From positions 1 to 40,239 of the IMG/VR virus record IMGVR_UViG_3300022707_003617: a stretch of 40,239 nucleotides of DNA. The stretch is one strand, 5' to 3'. The stretch is from a virus. The notes under the pieces are model-generated. The model saw nothing but the letters and a program-made list of their open reading frames with translations. It was not told the origin of the DNA and did no database searches. The translations under genes were made by a program, and so were the position numbers. How positions within the stretch are numbered: the first letter of the stretch is position 1; each line of letters starts with the position of its first letter. This document shows, one piece after another, positions 17,739-24,625 of this stretch.

Positions 17739-18892
17739 TGACCACGGCTACCGAAAAGACCGGCCTCATAAAAGTTGGCGAAGAAGTCCAGAAGGTCAAA
17801 GCCTTCTTCAACACGCCCGCTATCAAAGAAGGGCTGCAAAAAGCATTACCGCAGGCGGGGGTAACTTTTGAACGCCTGATGAGCACGCTGGTTAGTTGTA
17901 TTCACAAAAAGCCTGGGCTGTTGCTGTGTACGCCCAATTCACTCTTCCAAAGTATAGTCCGAGCCGCACAGATGGGGCTAGAGATTGATTCTCCCTTGGG
18001 TCATGCTTATCTGGTTCCATTTGCACAGCAAGTGCAGTTGATTATAGGTTACAAAGGGTTAATTACTTTGGCCTATCGTGACCCGCATCTGGTTTCTCTA
18101 TCTGCACATGCAGTCGGTGCGAATGATGAATTTGATTATCAGTTAGGCACCAACCCCTATATCCGTCACAAGCCCGATCTCAAGCAGTGGACACTTGAAC
18201 CGGAGACTTTGGTAGCCGTCTATGCAGTAGCCAAGCTACGCAATGGTGGGGAAATGATCGAGATTGTGCCGGGCCGTGTTATTGAGCAGCTTTGCACCGA
18301 CCAAATCGCCAAGCACAAAGGCGAAAGCCCTTGGCGCTATCACTTCGGCGCTCAGGCTCGCAAGACCGCCATACGAAGAATTTCCAATCTCCTTCCTAAG
18401 AGTGCAGATGATTCTGTACGACAATGGTATGAGGCATTGGAGCATGAGCGCAGGACGGAAGAGGGACAAGTAACAGACGCGGTGGAGTTGCCTGAAAGCG
18501 CCGAACTGAGTAAGCCGTTTGTTGAAAAGGGTGAGTTTGACGAAGAGGCTGCCGTAGTTGAAGAAGAAACGGCTGAATCACTACCGCTTACTGTCTTTTT
18601 CAATGTCGCCAAAATTGAGGGAGAAGAGACGCTGTGCATCTGGGGGTCGGATGCCTCACTAGCTGCAATCCGGCACGTTCTGACCAAGAAGAAGGACGGC
18701 TTGGATGCAAAGTATAAGCCAGTCGTAAAAGAGGGCAAAGTTGTTGACATTCGATACCTTGCGAAGCCGACCAAAGACAACCTTAAACTCCTGCTGAAAA
18801 CCTGTGCAGATTCCCGCGTAAAGCTAGCAGAGGAATTCCCGGAACTAGACGCTAAGGGGATCGGGTTTGACAAACGCCAGTCAGGAGCCTAA
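17738..18892 (+). CDS. recT: RecT-family single-strand annealing protein with C-terminal extension
   Basis: 384 residues. Residues about 25-235 match RecT/RedB-type annealing proteins: LVSCIHKKPGLLLCTPNSLF, AAQMGLEIDSPLGHAYLVPF, LIIGYKGLITLAYR and HFGAQARKTAIRRI are typical. It would anneal complementary single strands during phage recombination or replication. RecT proteins are usually about 270 residues. Here an acidic linker (about 250-275) leads to an extra domain of about 110 residues (TVFFNVAKIEGEETLCIWGS onward) that I do not recognise. No partner exonuclease is seen nearby. Confidence 0.88.
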   Translation: MTTATEKTGLIKVGEEVQKVKAFFNTPAIKEGLQKALPQAGVTFERLMSTLVSCIHKKPGLLLCTPNSLFQSIVRAAQMGLEIDSPLGHAYLVPFAQQVQLIIGYKGLITLAYRDPHLVSLSAHAVGANDEFDYQLGTNPYIRHKPDLKQWTLEPETLVAVYAVAKLRNGGEMIEIVPGRVIEQLCTDQIAKHKGESPWRYHFGAQARKTAIRRISNLLPKSADDSVRQWYEALEHERRTEEGQVTDAVELPESAELSKPFVEKGEFDEEAAVVEEETAESLPLTVFFNVAKIEGEETLCIWGSDASLAAIRHVLTKKKDGLDAKYKPVVKEGKVVDIRYLAKPTKDNLKLLLKTCADSRVKLAEEFPELDAKGIGFDKRQSGA

Positions 18893-19388
18893 GCCATGCC
18901 GAACAAAAAGATGCAAGAAGCCGAGAGCTTGGGGCCGCGCTCGGTGCTGGGATTGTGTTCGCCGCTCCTACTTCTTGCGGAAGTTGAAGCGGAAGGCAAG
19001 GCGAAAGCGCCCCGGCTCCGCGCCCAACAGAGGGGCAGGGTGGCAAAGGGCAAGAAAGGCCGTCTCAAGGCAATCCTGCGCCGTCTGTGGAGCAAAAAGA
19101 GGCCCTTCAAGGCTTACATCCAAGGGATTGAAATCGGTGGGCCTTCCGGTGGACCACATAATCCCAGCGAGATTCATCGAGCAGCACCAGCTCGGCGATC
19201 CGAGCGCAGCGGTCAACCTGGTAGCCCTGTGCCGAAAATGTCACCCAAAGAAAAGGCGGGCTGAGGACAGGCTGTGCAACAGAACCAACATCATCGGCTA
19301 TCTCCAAGAAATGAACCGCATAGGTTTCCCGATGGAGCTCGTGAAGCGTGCAATGGCCTTTTATGGAATCAAGTGTGCGGCGATCTAG
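18867..19388 (+). CDS. HNH endonuclease with zinc-binding core
   Basis: 173 residues from TTG 18867, which lies inside the end of recT with AAGGGG seven bases upstream; no ATG occurs before the core. The N-terminal part is extremely Lys/Arg-rich with a CRTKRC...CWDC zinc-type set. The core (CAVCG ... VDHIIPARFIEQ ... NLVALCRKCHPKK, about residues 70-128) is a Cys-containing HNH. It could be a homing enzyme or a packaging/recombination nuclease. The last codons form one arm of a stem spanning 19375-19448. Confidence 0.8.
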   Translation: MTNASQEPKPCRTKRCKKPRAWGRARCWDCVRRSYFLRKLKRKARRKRPGSAPNRGAGWQRARKAVSRQSCAVCGAKRGPSRLTSKGLKSVGLPVDHIIPARFIEQHQLGDPSAAVNLVALCRKCHPKKRRAEDRLCNRTNIIGYLQEMNRIGFPMELVKRAMAFYGIKCAAI

Positions 19389-19448
19389 GGCGTGTATCCG
19401 GGGATAGCGCAGAGGAGCCTAGCCCCACTAGGGATAGGGTCGCCGCAC
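19375..19448 (+). ncRNA. Predicted three-way-junction RNA element 1
   Basis: GTGCGGCGA (19375-19383) pairs perfectly with TCGCCGCAC (19440-19448). Inside are two hairpins: GCG/CGC plus TATC/GATA (19390-19410) and CCTAG-CCCCA-CTAGG (19418-19432). The second is nearly repeated in the element at 20074. The 5' arm lies in the last codons of the HNH gene. Expression and function are unproven; it may be a regulatory RNA or a processing or termination structure. Confidence 0.4.
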
Positions 19449-19481
19449 TGCTTTCAATGGGAGAGACGATAAGGAGGAAAC

Positions 19482-19676
19482 ATGGACGAAGAAATGGAAC
19501 CAACTAGGGGCGAAACGATTGGAATGGTTAGCTCTAGGCCAACCATGAAGGACAAACTGCTCGGCAAGAAGCAACGCTACGAGAAGCAATTGAAAGAAGT
19601 GAACGATGCCCTGGAAGCGCTCAGGGAGAATCCCGAAATTGAACGGGTTCTCAACGTAGTCAGCAAAGTTATCTAG
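19482..19676 (+). CDS. Small helical protein of unknown function
   Basis: 64 residues with a strong ribosome-binding site (AAGGAGG). The C-terminal two-thirds is a charged helix (KKQRYEKQLKEVNDALEALR) likely to form a coiled coil. It stands alone between two structured gaps, unlike the overlapping genes upstream. No family recognised. Confidence 0.6.
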   Translation: MDEEMEPTRGETIGMVSSRPTMKDKLLGKKQRYEKQLKEVNDALEALRENPEIERVLNVVSKVI

Positions 19677-19682
19677 GGTTCA

Positions 19683-19770
19683 ATGGGAGAAGGGAGCCGA
19701 ACCGCCTACGGCAGATCGCAAAGCGCAAAACGCGGTTGGAAGCTGTAGGCCGGCCATGATCTTCTCCCAT
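19683..19770 (+). ncRNA. Predicted structured element 2
   Basis: ATGGGAGAAG (19683-19692) pairs perfectly with CTTCTCCCAT (19761-19770). Inside, CCGAACCGC (19697-19705) pairs with GCGGTTGG (19732-19739) with one bulge, and CGC-AAA-GCG (19717-19725) forms a small hairpin. The palindrome GGCCGGCC lies in the 3' half. The total length is 88 bases with no open frame. I checked for a tRNA: there is no T-loop or anticodon arm. Confidence 0.4.
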
Positions 19771-19799
19771 CAGTTTGGGGCTGGTGGTAAGGAGACGAA

Positions 19800-20069
19800 A
19801 TGAACGAAGAACAGGTAGAAACCGACCGCCGAGAAACGGTCGAGCGAAACCCTAAAAGCGCGGTCGCGCAAGTTGACAAGCTGGCGGCGTTCATCCTTGC
19901 CCACCAGCTCTTAGGCGAACCGAGCCGCAGCGAGGGTGCAGTAGATGTCTCGATTCGCTTGCATAAAGTGTTGCTGCAGGCGATTGCTACCCTTTCCACG
20001 CTGCCCGGGTACACCGATATGACTCCGTGGGAAGTCATGGAGAGTCAGAAGAAGCTTGCGGAAGTGTAA
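19800..20069 (+). CDS. Small early protein of unknown function
   Basis: 89 residues; the start is supported by AAGGAG. Helical and soluble (VDKLAAFILAHQLLGE and SIRLHKVLLQAIATLSTLPG), with an acidic N-terminus. It stands alone between structured gaps. No motif recognised. Confidence 0.6.
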   Translation: MNEEQVETDRRETVERNPKSAVAQVDKLAAFILAHQLLGEPSRSEGAVDVSIRLHKVLLQAIATLSTLPGYTDMTPWEVMESQKKLAEV

Positions 20070-20073
20070 GGCG

Positions 20074-20134
20074 AGGCGGCGCTGGTGAACCAACCAACTA
20101 GCCCCTCTAGCGACCCGGAACGCTGGTGCCGCCT
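20074..20134 (+). ncRNA. Predicted structured element 3
   Basis: AGGCGGC (20074-20080) pairs with GCCGCCT (20128-20134). Inside, CTAG-CCCCT-CTAG (20098-20110) repeats the hairpin CTAG-CCCCA-CTAG of the element at 19375 with one loop change. GCTGGTG occurs twice, once next to each outer arm. It precedes the gene at 20154 and could control it. Confidence 0.38.
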
Positions 20135-20153
20135 TTCACATAAGGATTGACTG

Positions 20154-20453
20154 ATGGAAACGATTAGAGCCTACGAACCGCCGCTCACTGAGGCTGGAAC
20201 AATACTAACTCCTGGCGAAGAAGGAGAAATTTATCCAGGGGTGCGTGGCTACGCAATAGAGCACAAGGGGTTCGTTTATATCCCGATGGTGTTTGGACAG
20301 GGCGATGGACAAGTGGGTAAGTTTCTTGACGCTTTGTCGCCCCGGTGTCGGATGGTCAACGTGATTTCAGCAAAGTTGCGCCACATGCTTCAACGGCGGG
20401 GATGGAAGATGAAAATAGAGGAGGATGTAGATGTGTGGGAACCTCCGAAGTAA
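20154..20453 (+). CDS. Small early protein of unknown function
   Basis: 99 residues, start preceded by AAGGA. The body is mixed alpha/beta (GEIYPGVRGYAIEHKGFVYI) with an acidic tail. The stretch TAAGGATTGACTGATG at its start recurs with one change at 20451-20466 just behind its stop. No family recognised. Confidence 0.58.
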   Translation: METIRAYEPPLTEAGTILTPGEEGEIYPGVRGYAIEHKGFVYIPMVFGQGDGQVGKFLDALSPRCRMVNVISAKLRHMLQRRGWKMKIEEDVDVWEPPK

Positions 20454-20463
20454 GGACTGACTG

Positions 20464-20508
20464 ATGCTCGGCATCCTCAAAGCATTGGCGAGTCGAGTGT
20501 GCCAGTGA
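20464..20508 (+). CDS. 14-codon micro-ORF starting a coupled chain
   Basis: ATG 20464 follows TAAGGACTGACTG, a near copy of the initiation region at 20141-20156, and its TGA overlaps the next GTG (GTGA at 20505). It is too short to assign a fold. It may act as a leader that loads ribosomes for the genes behind it. Confidence 0.3.
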   Translation: MLGILKALASRVCQ

Positions 20509-20654
20509 GCAGGAAAATGAAACCAAAGCGGTGCAAGGCCAAGAGTCGCGTGAGAAGGTTCCCTCACCTATTCCATCGCTGCGTGCTAGAGATTCGCCAC
20601 AAAGACTCGCACGCATGTCAGTGCGGAACAAGGTTTAGACGCGAAAGGAAATGA
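20505..20654 (+). CDS. 49-residue basic protein with His/Cys residues
   Basis: GTG 20505 is chosen for its overlap with the preceding stop; ATG 20517 behind CAGGA is the alternative. The protein is very basic (MSRKMKPKRCKAKSRVRRF), with HRC and HACQCG that could bind one metal ion. It ends in an ATGA overlap with the next micro-ORF. A nucleic-acid-binding role is only suggested by charge. Confidence 0.4.
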   Translation: MSRKMKPKRCKAKSRVRRFPHLFHRCVLEIRHKDSHACQCGTRFRRERK

Positions 20655-20713
20655 CTACCACCCCCACCACCGACCACCGGGAACGAGCCCGCGTCAGGAG
20701 CCGTATAGAATGA
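20651..20713 (+). CDS. 20-codon coupling micro-ORF
   Basis: ATG 20651 overlaps the previous TGA, and its own TGA overlaps the ATG of the winged-helix gene at 20710. The peptide is Thr-rich, then Arg-rich (MTTTPTTDHRERARVRSRIE). It may serve only to carry ribosomes to the next gene. Confidence 0.3.
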   Translation: MTTTPTTDHRERARVRSRIE

Positions 20714-21063
20714 AACAAGAACCGCTGTTTGACAAAAGAACGGAACACGCACGCTGGACCGAACGCGAACCACGCGCACATGCAAGACGGAGCGACCCCG
20801 AAACCAGTCACCAAGCGGCAGCGTCGGTCAAACGAATGCGAGAATCACAGATGTTCATTCTTGGATTGTTTCGCAGACATGGTGGAATGGTTGATGATGA
20901 GCTGATTGTGGTTGCCAGCGGCGTGCTTGCGGGTCGCAAGATGAGCGTTTCTGGCATTCGCACTAGACGGAGTGAGCTTGTCAGACTCGGCATGGTACGC
21001 GATACAGGAAAGCGGCGGCGATTGGAGAGCGGCAGGCTTTCAATAGTTTGGGCGGCGGTATGA
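20710..21063 (+). CDS. Winged-helix phage protein (DPxTSHxAA family)
   Basis: 117 residues. SDPETSHQAAASV (about residues 28-40) is the hallmark of a common small phage family with a MarR-like winged helix. The following helices and GIRTRRSELVRLGMV fit the recognition helix, and the last strands (RRLESGRLSIVW) the wing. DNA binding is likely; the target is unknown. It is coupled by four-base overlaps on both sides, to a micro-ORF and to rusA. Confidence 0.7.
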   Translation: MKQEPLFDKRTEHARWTEREPRAHARRSDPETSHQAAASVKRMRESQMFILGLFRRHGGMVDDELIVVASGVLAGRKMSVSGIRTRRSELVRLGMVRDTGKRRRLESGRLSIVWAAV

Positions 21064-21509
21064 ACGCGAAGCCCAGGATTCAATGGCCCCTAGTGATAGA
21101 AGTGCCGCTATCTGTTCCGAGTGGCAATGCCTATCGCCCCGGAGGAGAGTATCGCCATTGGGCAAAGTATAAGCGGCTCCGAGAAGAATGGCAGGGTTGG
21201 ATTGTTTTAAGGTTGGGCGCTCCCAAGCTACATCGCTTGCAAAAGTGGGTGGAGAAGAACCGCCCCAAGATGCGAGTGCAATTCACCTGTCACCGCAAAC
21301 GCATGATAGACCCACCCAACCTACACGCCGGCCTGAAACCAATGCTGGATTGCCTTGTGATGGCGAAGAAAAGCCATCCTAGTGGTCTAGGGCTGATCGT
21401 GGACGATTCGGCGGAGTGGCTGGTGGAGTTCACCGCGAAGCAAGAGTTGACGGAGAAAGGGATGCGGGCTTTTACACAAATAGAGATTTCACCAGTGGAG
21501 GTGGCGTGA
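21060..21509 (+). CDS. rusA: RusA-like Holliday junction resolvase
   Basis: 149 residues from ATG 21060 (ATGA overlap). The core matches RusA: VPLSVPSGNAYRPG at the start, KRMIDPPNLHAGLKPMLDCL, and LIVDDSAEWLVEF, giving the acidic active-site residues around positions 85, 99 and 118. The usual DxDN is DPPN here. It would resolve four-way junctions made during recombination or replication, and fits the RecT protein upstream. Its last codons are duplicated at 21670-21699. Confidence 0.75.
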   Translation: MNAKPRIQWPLVIEVPLSVPSGNAYRPGGEYRHWAKYKRLREEWQGWIVLRLGAPKLHRLQKWVEKNRPKMRVQFTCHRKRMIDPPNLHAGLKPMLDCLVMAKKSHPSGLGLIVDDSAEWLVEFTAKQELTEKGMRAFTQIEISPVEVA

Positions 21510-21512
21510 CGA
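21483..21512 (+). repeat. Direct repeat copy 1 (end of rusA-like gene)
   Basis: Thirty bases covering the last codons (EISPVEVA), the stop and the next GTG. They match 21670-21699 at 26 of 30 positions. Confidence 0.7.
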
Positions 21513-21655
21513 AACGACCATATCCAAAACACTATGTGTGGTGTACGCACTGTGGCTGGAGAGGCCGGCGGCGTCGGCATCGAAGTGGTGTTCACGGTAC
21601 TCCTTGCCCGCGATGTGGGCGGTTGCAGGTTGAAATAACTAGAAAGAAAGTTTAG
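21506..21655 (+). CDS. 49-residue zinc-ribbon protein
   Basis: GTG 21506 overlaps the rusA stop (GTGA). CTHCG (about residues 13-17) and CPRCG (about 34-38), with an Arg-rich loop between (RGRRRRHRSG), make a compact zinc ribbon likely to bind nucleic acid. It lies between the two direct repeats and may have been inserted there. Confidence 0.6.
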   Translation: MTKRPYPKHYVWCTHCGWRGRRRRHRSGVHGTPCPRCGRLQVEITRKKV

Positions 21656-21669
21656 GCGGCTACAGGTAA

Positions 21670-21699
21670 GAGATTTCGCCGGTGGGGGTGGCGTGATGA
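21670..21699 (+). repeat. Direct repeat copy 2: relic of the rusA 3' end
   Basis: In frame it reads EISPVGVA and stop, against EISPVEVA in the intact gene. Three of four differences are single G-for-A changes, two of them silent. A stop lies immediately upstream, so this is a relic, now serving as the initiation region of the gene at 21696. Confidence 0.6.
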
Positions 21700-22079
21700 G
21701 AAAAGCCATGAAAAATACTTGTGTGATTAGGATTCGTTCCGAACGATATAGGGGAAGGCTTGCACGCTTTCATCCTAAAGACAATGACTCTGTAGCGGAA
21801 GTGGGTTGCTGGCCTAAGAAACTGATGGGGCAGTTTGGTAAAAGACCTGTTGGTATCTACTCTATTCGGCGCGTGAAAAAATCTACTGCAAGGTCGGTAG
21901 ATGTTGTCATTGTCGGCAACACTTCCGGTTCCCCGTTCCCAGCTTGCTTTGAGCCATACTATGGAATCTGCAAAAGGTTTCTGCGCGAGTTGGGAGCCAA
22001 GCCGCCAGCAAAGGACAGGCGCAAAACCCTGCACCTTGTTGTTCGTAAACTCAAAGGTCTCAAAAGGAAAAAGTGTTGA
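21696..22079 (+). CDS. Basic early protein of unknown function
   Basis: 127 residues from ATG 21696; GGGGGTGG upstream is a good ribosome-binding site. Strongly basic throughout (MRKAMKNTCVIRIRSERYRG at the start, RKLKGLKRKKC at the end) with beta-strand-like segments in the middle (SVDVVIVGNT). It may bind nucleic acid. The next gene starts on the following base. Confidence 0.55.
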   Translation: MRKAMKNTCVIRIRSERYRGRLARFHPKDNDSVAEVGCWPKKLMGQFGKRPVGIYSIRRVKKSTARSVDVVIVGNTSGSPFPACFEPYYGICKRFLRELGAKPPAKDRRKTLHLVVRKLKGLKRKKC

Positions 22080-22973
22080 ATGCCTAAGCGCGTACTAGAC
22101 GGAGAGGGTTTTTGGGGCAGTAGGAAGCTCCGGCGCTGTCCGGTCTGGATTCGCCGCGAGTACCCCTACCTGTATCCGCTGGCAGACTGTAATGGGAATT
22201 TCGAGTTGGACATTCCTGTGATCCTGGGAAAACTAAAAGCGAACCGGCCCGACCTGTCCATCCGCAAGCTAGAACTTATCTTCGATACTTTCAAGAAGGA
22301 GGGCCTAGCCTTCGTCTGGGCGGCAGCACGCCGGCAGTACGTCCACTGGACCGGATCAGAGCGCAGAGGTAGGCTTCCCCAGCCCTCACACCGTTCCAAC
22401 AAGTACGAACGCAAGTTGGCACCACCTTACCCACAGGAGGAATATGCTGCTTATTTACAACAGTTTGGCGAGCTAGTTGATGTGGCGGCTTCCACCAGCT
22501 TGGCTACGGCTAGTGCTAGGGCAACGGTTAGGGCAAAGGAAAGGGCAAAGGAAAAACCTTCGCAGGATTTGTTTCTTGCATTCTGGAAATCCTACCCTAG
22601 AAAGGTCGGGAAACCAGCGGCACAGAGAACATGGAAGAACGCTTTGTTGAACCTTGAATACTTGGAGAAAAAATCAAACAGTCCCGGTGACAGAGAACCA
22701 CTAATCCCGAAAATCATGGCTGGCCTAGAACGCTGGAAGGAAACTGAACAGTGGCAGGAGGAGAAATTCATCCCCCATCCAGCGACGTTCCTGAATCAGC
22801 GGCGGTGGGAAGATGAACCGCCAGACACAAATAAAGGACTGAGTACGGCTGAACTCGGAACGGGCCCAGTTCCATCGCGGACAAGCCACTGTGCCTACTG
22901 TGGCGCTGAAACCCCACTAGGATTCCTAAAGTGCTTGAAGTGCATCAAGAAGAAGGCCCCGGCGAACCCATGA
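22080..22973 (+). CDS. Phage replisome-organiser / helicase-loader-like protein
   Basis: 297 residues. The N-terminal part (YPLADCNGNFELDIPVILGK, KLELIFDTFKKEGLAFVW, RQYVHWTGSERRG) resembles the winged-helix start of phage replication-initiation proteins. A linker with tandem Arg/Ala/Lys/Glu repeats (about residues 140-160) follows, then a second domain (FWKSYPRKVGKPAAQRTWKN ... FIPHPATFLNQRRWED) typical of helicase-loader-type phage proteins. The tail carries CAYCG...CLKC, an added zinc finger. It probably recruits the host helicase to phage DNA. The family is recognised from motifs; the loading role is inferred. Confidence 0.7.
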   Translation: MPKRVLDGEGFWGSRKLRRCPVWIRREYPYLYPLADCNGNFELDIPVILGKLKANRPDLSIRKLELIFDTFKKEGLAFVWAAARRQYVHWTGSERRGRLPQPSHRSNKYERKLAPPYPQEEYAAYLQQFGELVDVAASTSLATASARATVRAKERAKEKPSQDLFLAFWKSYPRKVGKPAAQRTWKNALLNLEYLEKKSNSPGDREPLIPKIMAGLERWKETEQWQEEKFIPHPATFLNQRRWEDEPPDTNKGLSTAELGTGPVPSRTSHCAYCGAETPLGFLKCLKCIKKKAPANP

Positions 22974-23200
22974 AACCATTGAGTGAATTGGTGAAAGAGT
23001 TTGAAGATAACTGGGGTGCCCACGCCGATGATGAATGCTCTGAGTGTATGGCTGCCCGACAGATTACAGAGAAACTGCAAGTATGGTTGAGGGAAGCTGA
23101 TAAGGCGCTAGACGAAGCTGAGCGGAATCCATCCGTCGTACAACTGGGATGGGTTCACCATAAGCTACTCGGCACAACGCGGACGGAGGGGAAGAAGTGA
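22970..23200 (+). CDS. Small acidic early protein
   Basis: 76 residues from ATG 22970 (ATGA overlap). Acidic and helical, with a CSEC pair near residue 23 that could bind metal with an outside partner. It ends in a GTGA overlap with the next gene. No family recognised. Confidence 0.55.
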   Translation: MKPLSELVKEFEDNWGAHADDECSECMAARQITEKLQVWLREADKALDEAERNPSVVQLGWVHHKLLGTTRTEGKK

Positions 23201-23421
23201 AAAAGTCCAAGCTGAGTGAGATTCGAGTGCGTGACCAATCTGCGCCTGGTGGTGCACGCTTTGATGTCCCTTACCTACTCGACTTGGTGGAGAGGCTGGG
23301 GAAGGCGTTGGATAAATACTGTGCTCACGATGCTACTTGCAACCATAGAGACATTTTTGAACCTCGCTGCGATTGTGGTTTGGAAGAAACTCGCGCACTC
23401 CTTAAGGAGCTAGAGCTATGA
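23197..23421 (+). CDS. Small Cys-rich early protein
   Basis: 74 residues from GTG 23197 (GTGA overlap). A helix (YLLDLVERLGKALDKYC) leads into CAHDATCNHRDIFEPRCDCG, four Cys and two His that probably form a zinc site, then a second helix. It resembles small phage accessory proteins of unknown role. Confidence 0.58.
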   Translation: MKKSKLSEIRVRDQSAPGGARFDVPYLLDLVERLGKALDKYCAHDATCNHRDIFEPRCDCGLEETRALLKELEL

Positions 23422-23894
23422 GCCGTGAACTAACAGAGAAACTGTTGAAAGTTTTTGTGGACACTGGCGACATGAAGATGAGTTACCGGGAACTGGCGGG
23501 AGTAGCGGCCAAAGAAATAGAGCGCCCCCTAGCCCAAGCGCGGGCGGAAGTGCTGGCGGCATGTGTTGCCGACGTAGATGCTGCCCTTGCTATATTTATG
23601 GAAAATGAGGGACGCAGTAAAGATGAAAAATTACTGGTCGGTGGTACATGTCTCGCAATCAAGAATCGCTTGGGAGAACTCCAACCCGCCGCCGCAGCCC
23701 TGGAAGAGTTACTAGAAGAAGCCAGGCGGAAGGAGGGGGAAAAAGTGCGTAAAGAAGCCCTCCTCGACATACTGGCGTTCAACTCTGGGCTCGGTTGTAC
23801 TCCACAGGAAGGCTACAAGTGGTTGGTCGAAGCTCTGCGAGATACACAACGCCTGTCTATTGAGAAGGCCCGCGTCAGTGAGGGGAAGAAATGA
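23418..23894 (+). CDS. Helical early protein of unknown function
   Basis: 158 residues, ATGA overlaps on both sides. Almost entirely helical and Ala/Glu/Arg-rich (LAQARAEVLAACVADVDAAL, AAALEELLEEARRKEGEKV), suggesting a coiled-coil or scaffold-like protein. It directly precedes the ATP-grasp gene and may be its partner, which is inference from coupling only. Confidence 0.6.
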   Translation: MSRELTEKLLKVFVDTGDMKMSYRELAGVAAKEIERPLAQARAEVLAACVADVDAALAIFMENEGRSKDEKLLVGGTCLAIKNRLGELQPAAAALEELLEEARRKEGEKVRKEALLDILAFNSGLGCTPQEGYKWLVEALRDTQRLSIEKARVSEGKK

Positions 23895-24625
23895 TCTACT
23901 GGATTGGCAACAGCGAGAATTGGGATAAGCCCATTCACCCAACAAGCGGCAGCGTCATGGACGAATCCTACGCCTTTCCCTTAGTGGAAGAAGCCGTGCT
24001 TGAAACTGCGTTCAGTCCAGTTTATGTACGTTGCAAACACTTGAGCCCAATGGCCGCCATCAATTGCACCAGCCGCCGCGCGCTCCGCACGATGCTACCA
24101 GATGAGCTGAACCCGCAATGGGAGACTATACCCTTTCTTTTTCTTGACGGTTTGGTAGTGAAAGCCCCCGCCAGTTGTCAGAACCAAGGCATCGGGTTCG
24201 CTTTGCCAAACGAGTATTCGCGCCGACTCGCGCAGTATGACCCAAGTTGGGCAGACCGCGGTATAGTTGAACAATACATTCCCGGCCCGCAGTATGAAGC
24301 CGATGGGGTAGTGATAGAGGGCAAGGTTCACCTGTTGGCATGGACGCTGCAGGAAGGTGAGAACGGTAAGATTGTGCGCTACAATCCTATGAGGGATAAG
24401 GACGGACCGATGTTACCAGAAGCTCCTACTGAGATAATTAAAACCGTGGTAAAGGCACTTGGCTTGGACAACTGCCCGTTCTGCTTTGAAATGAAATACA
24501 CCATAGACACAGGAAAGACGCAATGGAAGATCATTGACGCTCACGCTCGACTAGGAGAGGATCGGCGCTTGTGGGCAGATCAAGCCAGCTTGTTCGAGCG
24601 CATTGACAAGATTATTTCAGGATAG
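23891..24625 (+). CDS. ATP-grasp-fold enzyme
   Basis: 244 residues from ATG 23891 (ATGA overlap). ATP-grasp features are visible: LVVKAPASCQNQGIGF with the nucleotide-binding Lys near residue 91, GIVEQYIPGPQYEADGVVIE (about 124-143) where the purine contacts fall, and FCFEMKYTID ... WKIIDAHARLGED (about 198-223) with Glu and Asp/Arg positions for Mg-ATP. The family joins a carboxylate, activated as acyl phosphate, to an amine or thiol. At 244 residues it is short, and the N-terminal subdomain is reduced. The substrate is unknown. It closes the early block and overlaps the minus-strand gene tail to tail by 14 bases. Confidence 0.65.
   Translation: MIYWIGNSENWDKPIHPTSGSVMDESYAFPLVEEAVLETAFSPVYVRCKHLSPMAAINCTSRRALRTMLPDELNPQWETIPFLFLDGLVVKAPASCQNQGIGFALPNEYSRRLAQYDPSWADRGIVEQYIPGPQYEADGVVIEGKVHLLAWTLQEGENGKIVRYNPMRDKDGPMLPEAPTEIIKTVVKALGLDNCPFCFEMKYTIDTGKTQWKIIDAHARLGEDRRLWADQASLFERIDKIISG

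Noticed and set aside
18896-19264. ATG-initiated frame of 122 codons overlapping the HNH gene
   Set aside because: The overlapping frame encodes a clear HNH core with zinc cysteines; this one is low-complexity Lys/Arg/Ala sequence with no motif.
19683-19770. Element 2 considered as a tRNA
   Set aside because: It has a long closing stem but no T-loop, anticodon arm or D-arm pattern.
22513-22556. Tandem repeat in the replication gene as a possible origin
   Set aside because: The GGGCAAAGGAAA repeats encode a linker of Arg/Ala/Lys/Glu in frame; no AT-rich or iteron structure beyond this was seen, so an origin is not supported.
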